Origin: GCA-2687025 sp964473525
GTDB lineage: Bacteria > Poribacteria > WGA-4E > GCA-2687025
DNA length: 64,000 nucleotides
Assembly (NCBI GenBank): GCA_964473525.1
Contig: CAYYPK010000033.1
Location: 5,472-69,471 of the forward strand
Reading direction: 5' to 3'
Both the position numbers and the translations under genes were made by a program. This document shows, piece after piece, positions 16,577 to 25,416 of this stretch. Every line of letters begins with the position of its first letter. Within the stretch, counting starts at the first letter, position 1. Under the pieces are notes generated by a model that was not told the DNA's origin, ran no database searches, and worked only from the letters and a program-made list of their open reading frames with translations.

Positions 16577-17590
16577 TTGCAGCCAGCCGACACCCGGCCT
16601 CTCGTAGCGAAGACTCGCGGCGATGTTGTCGAGATGATCCACCGCGGCACGTACGTCGTCGTCGACACGGAAGGCGATGTGGTGCACGCGTGTGGCAACC
16701 CGGATATGCCGTCCTACCTCCGGTCCTCCGCGAAGCCGTTCCAGCTGACGCCGACGATAGAGCGAGGCGCGCACACGGCGTACGGGCTGACGCAGCGCGA
16801 GCTGTCGGTGATTTCAGCGTCGCACAGCGGTGAGCCCGTGCACCTCGACACAGTGCGGTCAGTGCTGCGCAAGGGGGGCGTGCCAGAGACAGCGCTGAAG
16901 TGCGGCCCGCACCTGCCCGGAGATGAGGCCTCCGCGCGCGTCCTCATCAGGCGGCGCATGGTCGCGCAGACGATCCACTCGAACTGCTCCGGGAAGCACA
17001 GCGGCATGCTCATCGGCGCCAAGGTCGCCGGCGAACCGCTGGACACCTACCTCGAGTACGACCACCCGCTGCAGCAGCGGATCCTCGCCACGGTGTCCGA
17101 GCTATCCGACACGCCAGCGTCGGACATCGCAGTTAGCCGTGACGGCTGCGGCGCCCCTATCTTCGCCATCCCGGTGAAGCGCATCGCGCTGCTGTTTGCA
17201 CGGCTTGGCCGTCCCGACGGGTTGGGGGAGAACCGCGCGACGGCCCTCAGCACGATACGAGACGCGATCATGGCGGCTCCGTATTTGATGTCCGGCAAAG
17301 GCCGCATTGAGGTGGCGCTCATGGAGGGCGCCCCAGGTAAGGTCGTCCTGAAGTCCGGCGCGCTGGGTGTCTTCGGATTGGGTCTGCCTGAGTTAGGCCT
17401 CGGCATCGGCCTCAAGATTGAGGACGGCGACGGCGTCACCCGCAACGCGGCGGTGATCCAGTCCCTCCGCAGCGTGGCGGAGGACCATCTGGGCGCTGAC
17501 TTCCTGGACGGGCTGTGGGAACGCTTCTGTCCGCGCGTCCACAACCTGCGCGACGAGCTCGTCGGCGAGACGCTATGGATCGGCGACTAG
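16577..17590 (+). CDS. L-asparaginase II family protein
   Basis: 337 residues of the AsnA-II family (PF06089 type), cytoplasmic hydrolases distinct from the EcA1/EcA2 asparaginases and typified by the Rhizobium etli inducible enzyme. Motifs seen are RSSAKPFQ, ISASHSGEPVH, NCSGKHSGMLIGAK and RDGCGAPIFAIPV, with SGKGRIEVALME later; together they make the family call firm. The chosen start is a TTG 6 nt after AAGGAGA. The frame is open further upstream but lacks a ribosome site there. It could use asparagine or another beta-amide. It sits at the end of the transporter run, beyond the hairpin repeat. Confidence 0.9.
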   Translation: MQPADTRPLVAKTRGDVVEMIHRGTYVVVDTEGDVVHACGNPDMPSYLRSSAKPFQLTPTIERGAHTAYGLTQRELSVISASHSGEPVHLDTVRSVLRKGGVPETALKCGPHLPGDEASARVLIRRRMVAQTIHSNCSGKHSGMLIGAKVAGEPLDTYLEYDHPLQQRILATVSELSDTPASDIAVSRDGCGAPIFAIPVKRIALLFARLGRPDGLGENRATALSTIRDAIMAAPYLMSGKGRIEVALMEGAPGKVVLKSGALGVFGLGLPELGLGIGLKIEDGDGVTRNAAVIQSLRSVAEDHLGADFLDGLWERFCPRVHNLRDELVGETLWIGD

Positions 17591-17612
17591 CGCGCGGCCT
17601 ACCGCGACTCGC

Positions 17613-19340
17613 CTACAGCACGGCAATGCTCTGCTCGAAACGGAAGCCGTAGCGTGTCACGGTCGTGGCGCCGTCGTCAGCAGTGGCGCCGTCGAGTAGC
17701 AGCCGCAGCACGGTGGCGTCCTCGAGCGGCGAGCCAGCCGCGAGCCGGCCGTCGGCGGCCGTGACGTCGCGCCGCGCGTCCTCCCAGGCGGTCAGCTCCG
17801 CCGATGTCCACCACTCCATCCCTCTGTCCCGCGCGTAATTCGCCAGGTCGTGGAACGAGTCAGCGACCCCCTCCTTGGCTATGTGCGCGGGGTGGTAGAG
17901 GAAGTGCGCGACGCCGTACCGCTGTCGCGCGGCGTCCGTCAGCACCTGCGCAAACGCCGCCGGCGCCGTGATGACGAGATCCTGCGTCATCAGGGGCAGG
18001 CAGTACGCGTCGATGAAGCGCGGCGTCGACCCGTGCGTGTCGAGGGGCTTCCAGAGGTGGCACGAGCCGAACGGGAAGCCGATCGTGCCTGTCTTGCTCG
18101 GCCCCTTCGATTGGTCCACGCGTATGCCTTCGTCGACGCACCAGTCGAAGAACTCGAGACGGCCCTCCCACCTCGTGTAGTGGTTCTTGTTGCTGATGAT
18201 CTCGTCGCGCCCCGTCATGTCTCGCAGCCAGGCGGCCTGCGCCGAGAAGTTCTCCTTCCCCCATGCGCGCACGCCGCGACCCTCGAGGGCGTCGTAGTGC
18301 AGGGCGACCTCGGAGCCATCGTCACGGACGCGCCGGTAGAAGGCTGGGGCATAACCGCCCGGGTAGAGCATGCACCACGTCGTGCGCACGTCCGCGTCGA
18401 GGCAAACCTGATGGAGCTTGTCCGCGACGACCGGATCGTTCCCATCGGAGTCGTGCGATATGTGCCCGACGGCGGGCAGACCGCGCGGCCAGTACCAGAG
18501 CATCGTCAGTGGCACGCGCGACAACGACGCCAGGTTCAGGACCGAGCCCAGCAGCAACTCCCGCAGGCTGTCTGCGACCGGATCGCGGAAGATCGGGAAT
18601 GAGTGCAGCGCGTCAGGAGGCCCTACGTCCGCTGGCGCCGACGCGCCGCCGCCCCACGAGCCCGGGAACAGCCCACGCGGTACGCGCGCGTCCTGCCGGT
18701 CTCGCTCCCAGTCGAGGACGAGACCGTCTTCGGCCTTGAGGATGCCGTCGTCGAGCGGCGCGGTGCCGTCCGGGGCGGGCGCGCCGTCTTCGCGCACGGG
18801 GTCTGCCTGCTGGATGTGCGCGACCGCCGAGACGATGTCCGGGCCGATGAGCCCGGCGTGACCGCCCACGTGTCTGCTCCACGTGACTGCCGATCTGCCG
18901 TGGAGCGTGGCGATCTCGTCGGCGCTGCGCGCCGCCACCGTGATTCCTCCGTAGACATGCAGTGGGCCAGACGCGGTCGCCATCGCGGGGTGCGACGACA
19001 CCGTCGGCTCGATCCATCCAGGCCCGCAGTCATGCGGGGACATGACGCCCAGGAGGTCTTCCAGTCCACCTGTGGTCCCAACGCAGAGGACGGCTTCGCC
19101 TCTCGCCACGTGTCGAGCGACGGCGTCTCGCCACGCGGTCGACAGCGTGCCGCCGCAGACAAGCACGATGGGCAGGAGGGCGGATGGCGGGCCAGCGCCG
19201 TCAGCGACGACGTGGAAGATGCCCGCGTGCGTGAGGATCTCCTCGATGTACCGCGCCGTCGGTGGGCTGCCAGCTCCGTACAGAACAGACACGTGCGGCG
19301 GCCCGGAAGCAACCTCGGGCTGTGGAGCGGCGTCATTCAT
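17613..19340 (-). CDS. Polysaccharide deacetylase-like protein with N-terminal flavodoxin-like domain
   Basis: 575 residues. Residues 1 to about 220 form an alpha/beta region beginning HVSVLYGAGSPP, similar in style to glutamine-amidotransferase or beta-galactosidase trimerisation folds. Residues 260-500 resemble a NodB-like deacetylase barrel: VGHISHDSDGNDPVVADKL supplies the Asp/His metal cluster, followed by ALHYDALEG and FLYHPAHIAKEG. No signal peptide is seen. The start ATGAATGA overlaps the stop of the preceding gene. It is the last gene of the polysaccharide operon and probably removes acyl groups from glycan or oligosaccharide. The carbohydrate-esterase call is by motif; the N-terminal domain is tentative. 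Confidence 0.65.
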   Translation of the reverse strand: MNDAAPQPEVASGPPHVSVLYGAGSPPTARYIEEILTHAGIFHVVADGAGPPSALLPIVLVCGGTLSTAWRDAVARHVARGEAVLCVGTTGGLEDLLGVMSPHDCGPGWIEPTVSSHPAMATASGPLHVYGGITVAARSADEIATLHGRSAVTWSRHVGGHAGLIGPDIVSAVAHIQQADPVREDGAPAPDGTAPLDDGILKAEDGLVLDWERDRQDARVPRGLFPGSWGGGASAPADVGPPDALHSFPIFRDPVADSLRELLLGSVLNLASLSRVPLTMLWYWPRGLPAVGHISHDSDGNDPVVADKLHQVCLDADVRTTWCMLYPGGYAPAFYRRVRDDGSEVALHYDALEGRGVRAWGKENFSAQAAWLRDMTGRDEIISNKNHYTRWEGRLEFFDWCVDEGIRVDQSKGPSKTGTIGFPFGSCHLWKPLDTHGSTPRFIDAYCLPLMTQDLVITAPAAFAQVLTDAARQRYGVAHFLYHPAHIAKEGVADSFHDLANYARDRGMEWWTSAELTAWEDARRDVTAADGRLAAGSPLEDATVLRLLLDGATADDGATTVTRYGFRFEQSIAVL

Positions 19341-20730
19341 CGGTGAGCGCCTCCTGGGCGTGCAACATGGTGGGGATGTCCGTCGGCAGCTCGCCCCGCT
19401 TGCGGAACATCGCGAGGCACACGTCCCATACGGCGGGGTCGTACGCCGTGAGCTCGGCCCACCGGCGCAGCGTGAAGTACGTGTCGCCTTCGTCCGTGTC
19501 GACCCGGTCGCCGACGTTGGGGGCGGTCGTTGAGCCGTTCCACATGACGTCCAGCAGCGTGCGGGCCACGCGCATCGCGTCCTCGGCGTCGAAGACGACA
19601 CCCCGATGGGCGCCCTCGACCACGAAACCCACGTTGATGGCGGCGTGGCTGGAGTCCTCAGGCCCGCTCGAGCCGCCTTCCCAGTCCCAGTAGTTCCACT
19701 CGTATGCGTCGCCCACCCGGCGTAGGTTCGCCTGGAAGTTGGTCGCCATCCGTTCCGCCCGGCCGCGCAGCCCGAGCGACGGCAGGTACTTATGCAGCGC
19801 CATGTACGCCTGCGCGTGCATCGCGTATTGGTTGTGGGGCAGGACGCGCCCGGGAGTGCGTTCCGCGGGCGAGTCGGTGGCGGCGTACGCGCCTCGGCCG
19901 GGCGCCGTGTCGACCCAGCAGACGTCCCACTTCGGGACGAAGTTGTCCTCGATGAGCGACAGGTATCGCTCGGCGGCGGCGCGCGTCTCGGCGTCGTCGC
20001 CCTCCATGGCCACCTCGATGAACAGGGCCAGCGGGTACAGCAGCATACCCTCGTGGATGAGGTACTCCAGCGGCGCGACGGCTGTCGTCTCGACGGCGTA
20101 CACGTCGCCCGCGGCGGGGCGCCGCGTTGTCGTGATCTTCACCCCCGGCACGCCGGGAACGGCGTCGCCGTCCAATGTGTGGTTCGCCCGTTCGCCCGTC
20201 GCGACGTTCTCGACGGTGTACGCGCCATCTCCCGCGAAGTCCAGCCGGTACGCGGCGCCGGTGACTTCGTGGGCCGCCGCGATGTCCGCGATCCGCGTCT
20301 GCACGTCCAGGTCGCCGCCGTGAGGCTCAGTTAGCCGGGCGTGGGCGACTGAGTACCTATCGGTCTGCCACCCGGCGTAACCGTCGCGGTCGTGATCAGA
20401 CATACACGCGAAGACAGCTTCGGCGTGCTCGCGCACCTTGGCGAGCCACGCGCGGTCGCCCGTGACGCGCCACAGATACATGTAGTCGGCCAAGACGTAG
20501 CTTTCACCCCAGCCCAACTGAGCGGCGTCGGCGCTGTCGGAATAGCCCTTGCCGTCGTTCCTCTCGGCGTCGAAGACGCGGTACCGCTCGACGTACTCGT
20601 CCACGGGCAATCGGTCGGGCGACGTTGCGTGGGATGCGCTGATGGACACGGCGATGAGCGTTCCTATCGTTAGCCGGCGCCACGCGCGCCGACGACCAGG
20701 CTGGCGGCCAGCGACACGGTCACTCTCCAT
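19333..20730 (-). CDS. Secreted alpha/alpha-toroid protein, likely glycan epimerase, lyase or glycosidase
   Basis: 465 residues. The N-terminus MESDRVAGRQPGRRRAWRRL is strongly basic and precedes a hydrophobic segment, a signal peptide. The mature protein has recurrent helix pairs with aromatic-rich turns (DAAQLGWGESYVLADYMYL, HEGMLLYPLALFIEVAM, LPHNQYAMHAQAYMALHKY, EWNYWDWEG), typical of (alpha/alpha)6 carbohydrate-active enzymes. I cannot assign a CAZy family. It overlaps the heparinase gene by 11 nt and the deacetylase-like gene by 8 nt, so it is translated from the same polysaccharide operon. Confidence 0.6.
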   Translation of the reverse strand: MESDRVAGRQPGRRRAWRRLTIGTLIAVSISASHATSPDRLPVDEYVERYRVFDAERNDGKGYSDSADAAQLGWGESYVLADYMYLWRVTGDRAWLAKVREHAEAVFACMSDHDRDGYAGWQTDRYSVAHARLTEPHGGDLDVQTRIADIAAAHEVTGAAYRLDFAGDGAYTVENVATGERANHTLDGDAVPGVPGVKITTTRRPAAGDVYAVETTAVAPLEYLIHEGMLLYPLALFIEVAMEGDDAETRAAAERYLSLIEDNFVPKWDVCWVDTAPGRGAYAATDSPAERTPGRVLPHNQYAMHAQAYMALHKYLPSLGLRGRAERMATNFQANLRRVGDAYEWNYWDWEGGSSGPEDSSHAAINVGFVVEGAHRGVVFDAEDAMRVARTLLDVMWNGSTTAPNVGDRVDTDEGDTYFTLRRWAELTAYDPAVWDVCLAMFRKRGELPTDIPTMLHAQEALTDE

Positions 20731-23362
20731 CGTCTGTCTCGGCGAACGACTCTCCCGCGGGGATGTCCAGGCGACGGGCGCCGGCCCGGAGGTACTCCCC
20801 GTGCCAGGCGGCGGCGTGCTCGACGGAGCCGTCGGACGCGTAACGCACGAATCCCAGACGCGCCGCCATCTCAATGTCCACTTCGGGAACCGTCGCCGCG
20901 ACGGGCTCGGCGTTGCCGTCCCACGCCCGAGCGTCCGCGTCGAGGGCCACTACGACGTCGCGACGGCCGTCGTCGAGCGTGACCTCCAGGGCAACGTCGG
21001 CGCTCGCCGGGGCGGCTCCGTTGCGAGGCGCGATGGTCAGCCGGCGCGCGGCCACGACCCGCGGCGTGTCTATGTACGGCTCGAGGACGCCGACGAACGC
21101 GCTGCTAAGGTCGGCGCCCCCGCGTCGCACGAGCAGACGTGGTACCCACACCTCGTCGACGCCCCAATTCGACCCACTGAGCGCCACCCAGCCCTCGGCC
21201 GTGAGAGCCTCGGCGTCCTCCGTCAGACCCGTGTACCTCAGGCAGGGAGCGGCATCGCCGGCCAGCAGCTCGTACCGGTCCTCAACTTGGAACGTGGCGC
21301 GCCACGCGTCGGCTGGGTCGCGGTCGACCCGATACTCCCGCATCTGCCACGTCGCGTCCATGTCTTCGGCTGGGCCTAGGTCCAGGCCGCTCGTCGTCAC
21401 CTCCGCGAAGTGACTGTTGAGGGCGTACAGGTGCTCCGATCCGCCGGCTACGCGGAAGATGTCCACGACGTAGGAGGACGAGTCGTCCACGTCAACCAGC
21501 AGCGCCGTGCGGTCGTACCGCGTGCCGTTGACGAGCTCGGGACAGGCCGCGCGCAGTCCGCGCACGACCCGACCCTCGGCCCAGAGGAGCGTGGTGCCTG
21601 AGGCCGGCTTCTGGTTCTCCCCGTCGACGACTACGGTGTTGTGCGCCGCCGTGGCCTTGTACCAGTTGGCGCGCTCGGAGTACCAACCGCCGTACTGCAC
21701 GGGCGGATACCCTAGCTCCGGTAGCAGGTCCAGACCGTGCGCGAAGAGGCCGAGGTTCATTCCGTCCGCGTGGCCGTGTCTGCCGCCGGCTTGATAGTGC
21801 ATCCACAGCGCGCGACGCTGCGTACCCCTACCCGACCGGACGATGCCTAGGCCCCACTCCTCCTTGTTGACGCTGCCTGGTGGGGTCGCGCGTGCCGCGG
21901 CCTCCGTGACGCCAGCGCGCATGCCCGCGAGATCCGGCACGAACCAGTCGTCCGGGATGGCCGCCGCGTCTCCTCCCGCCCCATCCAGCATTGCGCGGGC
22001 GAACATCGCATCTCCGGTGATGCCGTGCAGGCGCCAGAACAGGGTGTACGCCGAGGGTGTCAGGCCTGGCTGTGAGGGGAAGGACGCTCCGGCGTACCTG
22101 CCGTAGGGCCGGGCGAAGCCGCCGCAGTCGCCGACCATCGGGTAGTAGGCGTCGAGGCACCGCGTGTCGTAGTGGAACCGGTACATGTCGTGCAGCCGCG
22201 GATGGCGCGCGACCAGCTCGTCGAGGTACGTGTCCTCGAGCATGGACACAAGCGACAGGATGTCGGCGACGCCCGTCGGCCCGATGACGGAGTAGCCGCT
22301 CAGTCCCTTTTCGCCCGTGACCCCATCCACCGCGGTCGCGTCGGCAATGAGGTCGTCGAGCATCTCCGTCACTCGGTGGCGCGATTCCGGCCACCTCAGC
22401 GTGGCTTCGGCGGCGATCTGCGTCATCTCTTCGCGCGGGTAGTTCGTCTGTAGCTTCTTGTGGTCGCCCAGTGAATCCCCGACGATGCGCGTCTCGATGT
22501 TCGCCTGGATGTCGGCGAGGCCCGCCTTGCCCCGTGGCACGTCGATGCTGGAGGCCTTCGCCGCAAGGAACGTCACTGCGTCGGAGTCGGGGGCCAACCC
22601 CTCGTAGATTCGGTCGTAGCCCAGGATGAGCTGGCGGGTCTCCTCGCAGGCGTCGTGCCACACGGACACGTACCCTCGGTGCCCCGCCGTCTCGTACACC
22701 AGGCCCTGTGACGCGTAGTCGTAGTCGGGGTAGATGTCGGCGACGCGGTCAAGGACCACGAGCGCCCGGTTGGCGTACGCCGGATCCTGAGTGACTACGT
22801 ACGCGCGGGACAGCGCCTCGACGCCCGCGACAACGAGTTGCTTCCAGTGTCCGTAGATGAGGTAAGCGCCGATGAAGCGCCACGTCTTGTCGCCGTCGCG
22901 GTAGCCCTCGCCGTCGTCCACGCCGAAACCCCGGAGCGAGTCGTCGGGCTCTGGATGCTCGACGTTGTAGAGTGTCGCCCTGTCTGCGAGCGATGCGTCG
23001 AAGATGCCCGCCCCGTCCAGGCCTGACTCGTAGTAGCTCGCGAAGTCGTTCTTTGGGAACGTCTCGTCGCACCTCGGGCAGGCGAGAGACCACGGGCGAT
23101 TCACGGCGTCTATCCGCCAGTCATACATAGTGACGGACTGCTCGCACGCCGGGCAGTGGCCGTCCGACCACACCATCCACGACCGCGTCATCGTCGGCCC
23201 CACGACCATGTCCCACAGCTCGTCGTACGTGCGGGCCATCCACGGCTCGGCGGCTGCTACGAAACCATCGGCCGCTGCGGCGAGCGTAGGCGACGCGTCG
23301 GTAGCGGCGCGCATCCTGTCCAGCGTCGAGGTCGGATAGAACGCGCTACGTGTCTTCGCCAT
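20720..23362 (-). CDS. Heparinase II/III-family polysaccharide lyase
   Basis: 880 residues. An N-terminal zinc-ribbon-like element (Cys70/Cys73 in HCPACE and Cys95/Cys98 in ACPRCDE) is followed by an alpha/alpha toroid (about 150-480) and a C-terminal beta-sandwich. The family motif GGRHGHADGMNLGLFA, with metal/substrate histidines, and TAAHNTVVVDGENQ identify the heparinase II/III fold. Such enzymes eliminate uronic acid linkages in heparan sulfate, alginate or similar glycans. There is no signal peptide, so it may act on imported oligosaccharides. It is the central enzyme of the operon at 17613-25318. The exact polymer is unknown. Confidence 0.82.
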   Translation of the reverse strand: MAKTRSAFYPTSTLDRMRAATDASPTLAAAADGFVAAAEPWMARTYDELWDMVVGPTMTRSWMVWSDGHCPACEQSVTMYDWRIDAVNRPWSLACPRCDETFPKNDFASYYESGLDGAGIFDASLADRATLYNVEHPEPDDSLRGFGVDDGEGYRDGDKTWRFIGAYLIYGHWKQLVVAGVEALSRAYVVTQDPAYANRALVVLDRVADIYPDYDYASQGLVYETAGHRGYVSVWHDACEETRQLILGYDRIYEGLAPDSDAVTFLAAKASSIDVPRGKAGLADIQANIETRIVGDSLGDHKKLQTNYPREEMTQIAAEATLRWPESRHRVTEMLDDLIADATAVDGVTGEKGLSGYSVIGPTGVADILSLVSMLEDTYLDELVARHPRLHDMYRFHYDTRCLDAYYPMVGDCGGFARPYGRYAGASFPSQPGLTPSAYTLFWRLHGITGDAMFARAMLDGAGGDAAAIPDDWFVPDLAGMRAGVTEAAARATPPGSVNKEEWGLGIVRSGRGTQRRALWMHYQAGGRHGHADGMNLGLFAHGLDLLPELGYPPVQYGGWYSERANWYKATAAHNTVVVDGENQKPASGTTLLWAEGRVVRGLRAACPELVNGTRYDRTALLVDVDDSSSYVVDIFRVAGGSEHLYALNSHFAEVTTSGLDLGPAEDMDATWQMREYRVDRDPADAWRATFQVEDRYELLAGDAAPCLRYTGLTEDAEALTAEGWVALSGSNWGVDEVWVPRLLVRRGGADLSSAFVGVLEPYIDTPRVVAARRLTIAPRNGAAPASADVALEVTLDDGRRDVVVALDADARAWDGNAEPVAATVPEVDIEMAARLGFVRYASDGSVEHAAAWHGEYLRAGARRLDIPAGESFAETDDGE

Positions 23363-23376
23363 GGTTCATCTCCGAG

Positions 23377-24114
23377 TCAGCCGAGGGCCTGGTCGACGGC
23401 GAGGGTCAGGTATTCCTCGATCCGGCGCAACGCCCACTCTCCCAGCGCGACCGACGCCGTCTCCCGCACCCGCTGGCCTCGGTAGTGTCCCGGTTCGCCT
23501 GTCGCGCGGTCGGCGACGGCCGCGAGTCGCGCGCCGCCCCCTCGGAGCGCCATGAAGATGCTCGTCTCCCACTTGCCGCCGTGGTCGCCCCCGCCGCCGC
23601 ACGCGAGTGGCTCCCAGAACGGGATCACCGTGACGCTGGGGGTCGAGCATTCGGCGGCGATGGTGGCGACGGCGTCGGTCTGCACCGTCGGGTAGTGGCC
23701 CGTGTAGGCGACGACGGCGCGGCAACCGAGGTTGGCGAGTCCATCGACCGTCTGGCGCAAGTGGCGCCGGAAGACGTCCACAGTGAACAGCATGTCGCCA
23801 GCGTCGGCAGCCCCCGCGCGCCAAGAGCTTTCGTGGCCTGGCGCGGGGTCACCGTGTACGCCCGACAGGTGCGACGGCGGCAGCACGACACCTCGGAGCG
23901 TCTCCGACAGTCTCAAGCAGACGCCGTGCGCCTTGAGACCGTCCAGGCCCCACGGGAGGTGCTCGCCGTGCTCTTCGAGGATGCCGAGAGGAACCCAGGC
24001 GAGCGGACGGTCGGCGATGAGACGGGGCAGCTCGTCGCCGTAGAGCCACTCGTACCGCCGCTCGATGCGTCGTGAGGGGCGGCGTTGCTGCTGCTCCATC
24101 GGTGACGACCCCAT
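23377..24114 (-). CDS. Creatininase-family amidohydrolase
   Basis: 245 residues. GILEEHGEHLPWGLD gives the characteristic Glu-His-Asp metal ligands, followed by GVHGDPAPGHESS, a GHYPTVQT segment replacing the usual GHGGN, and GGDHGGKWETS. Family members hydrolyse cyclic amides or formamides (creatinine, FAPy nucleosides, mycofactocin maturation). Within a polysaccharide operon it may open a lactam or amide on a modified sugar, but that is inference. ATG at 24114 is used; ATG at 24099 is equally possible. The heparinase gene follows after 14 nt. Confidence 0.78.
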   Translation of the reverse strand: MGSSPMEQQQRRPSRRIERRYEWLYGDELPRLIADRPLAWVPLGILEEHGEHLPWGLDGLKAHGVCLRLSETLRGVVLPPSHLSGVHGDPAPGHESSWRAGAADAGDMLFTVDVFRRHLRQTVDGLANLGCRAVVAYTGHYPTVQTDAVATIAAECSTPSVTVIPFWEPLACGGGGDHGGKWETSIFMALRGGGARLAAVADRATGEPGHYRGQRVRETASVALGEWALRRIEEYLTLAVDQALG

Positions 24115-24133
24115 GGCGCGCGTCGAGGTGGAC

Positions 24134-25318
24134 TCAGTCGCGCCAGTGTGACGAGCCCTCGGGAGCCGCGTAGGCGATGGCCAACTCCGGCGTTTCGAGC
24201 CGCGCGCCGCCCTCGTGCAGGCTGTCCACCGCGAACGCCGTCTGACCCGTCGTCAGCAGCGTGCGCTCAACGGGGTACGTGGCGACACCCGTGTGGAACA
24301 TCTGCTCGATGTTGTACACGAGTGGGCTGAAGAAGCTCGCCAGACTCGCGCGCCGCGGGGGCATGGGCAGGTACATCTGCGTCGACGTCACGGCCCCGTC
24401 GCCCAGCCGCGCGGAGAAGTTGAAGTCCTCGAGGAAGCCACTCAGCAGGAACATGCTCGCTTTGAGACCGTCGCCGTATTCCATCAAGTACACGACCGGG
24501 TCGCTGACATGCGCGCGCGCGGTGTCCAGGTCCACGCGGAAGTCGCCGTCGTCCTCGGACTTCGGCTTGCGCGTGTGGCTGCGCGACACGGCTGCCCAGA
24601 ACAACTCGGGGTCTACGCGCCCGTCGGAGAGCGTGTCCCACGCCGCATCCCCGCGTAGCGCCTGGATGCTCGATACGCCGACTTCGCCGTCGCCGCGCCG
24701 CTCCACCATGCACTGGATCGTCTCCAGTCCGTGGAAGTCGTAGCTGTCCACACCTCCGTAGCACGCGCAGACCGCCTCGCGGACGTCGGCTCCTAGCGGC
24801 AACTCGAGGTCGGGGACGCGCCATGTCACGGGCAGAGACGAGCCAGCCATGAACGCGAAGCCGAGCTCGCGAGACACGTCGTACATCTCGACCGCCTGCC
24901 CCCAGTCGTACGAGAGGTGCTTGTCGTTGAAGACTGGGGCGGAACGCCCGCTGTCCCGGAACACGTCGGCGATCTGCGTGAAGAACTCGTACCGCGGGTA
25001 CTTCCGCTGTCCCTTTTCGGTGCTTGGGTATAAGCCGTGCTCGCCGACGAGCAGGACGCCGTCCACGGCCAGCTTCTCGCCACCCAGCGTTAGCGCTTCG
25101 GCGATGGTTGGGTAAAGTGGGACGCCGAACCGTTCGCACCGCTCCTCGCCGAAGTCGTTCTCGCCGATCTGGTCAATGAACATCGACGCCAGCTCGAACG
25201 GTGGCATGTGGTGCCGGCCCTGCCAGCCGTAGCCCTCGAGGAATCGGTCCACGATGTGTTGGGCGTGCGAGTACTTGTGGTAGATCGTGTTGATCGCGGC
25301 GATCTTCTTGCGACCCAT
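24134..25318 (-). CDS. Conserved protein of unknown function, dehydrogenase-like
   Basis: 394 residues. The N-terminus KKIAAINTIYHKYSHAQHI has a Rossmann-like beta-alpha start. Conserved-looking blocks are LLVGEHGLYPSTEKGQRKYP, PVFNDKHLSYDWGQA and MAGSSLPVTWRVPDLELP. From memory, similar proteins occur in Planctomycetota and related environmental genomes as uncharacterised or oxidoreductase-like proteins. It is the promoter-proximal gene of the polysaccharide operon, 19 nt before the creatininase-family gene. A role in handling released sugars is plausible. I do not assign a reaction. Confidence 0.6.
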   Translation of the reverse strand: MGRKKIAAINTIYHKYSHAQHIVDRFLEGYGWQGRHHMPPFELASMFIDQIGENDFGEERCERFGVPLYPTIAEALTLGGEKLAVDGVLLVGEHGLYPSTEKGQRKYPRYEFFTQIADVFRDSGRSAPVFNDKHLSYDWGQAVEMYDVSRELGFAFMAGSSLPVTWRVPDLELPLGADVREAVCACYGGVDSYDFHGLETIQCMVERRGDGEVGVSSIQALRGDAAWDTLSDGRVDPELFWAAVSRSHTRKPKSEDDGDFRVDLDTARAHVSDPVVYLMEYGDGLKASMFLLSGFLEDFNFSARLGDGAVTSTQMYLPMPPRRASLASFFSPLVYNIEQMFHTGVATYPVERTLLTTGQTAFAVDSLHEGGARLETPELAIAYAAPEGSSHWRD

Positions 25319-25416
25319 GGCACTCCTAACGGGCGGCGGGACGCGAACCCCTCGGCGAGGACAGCGCCGCGATTATCCCACACGGAATGGCGCCTGTCGA
25401 CCAGGCTGGGTGGGCA

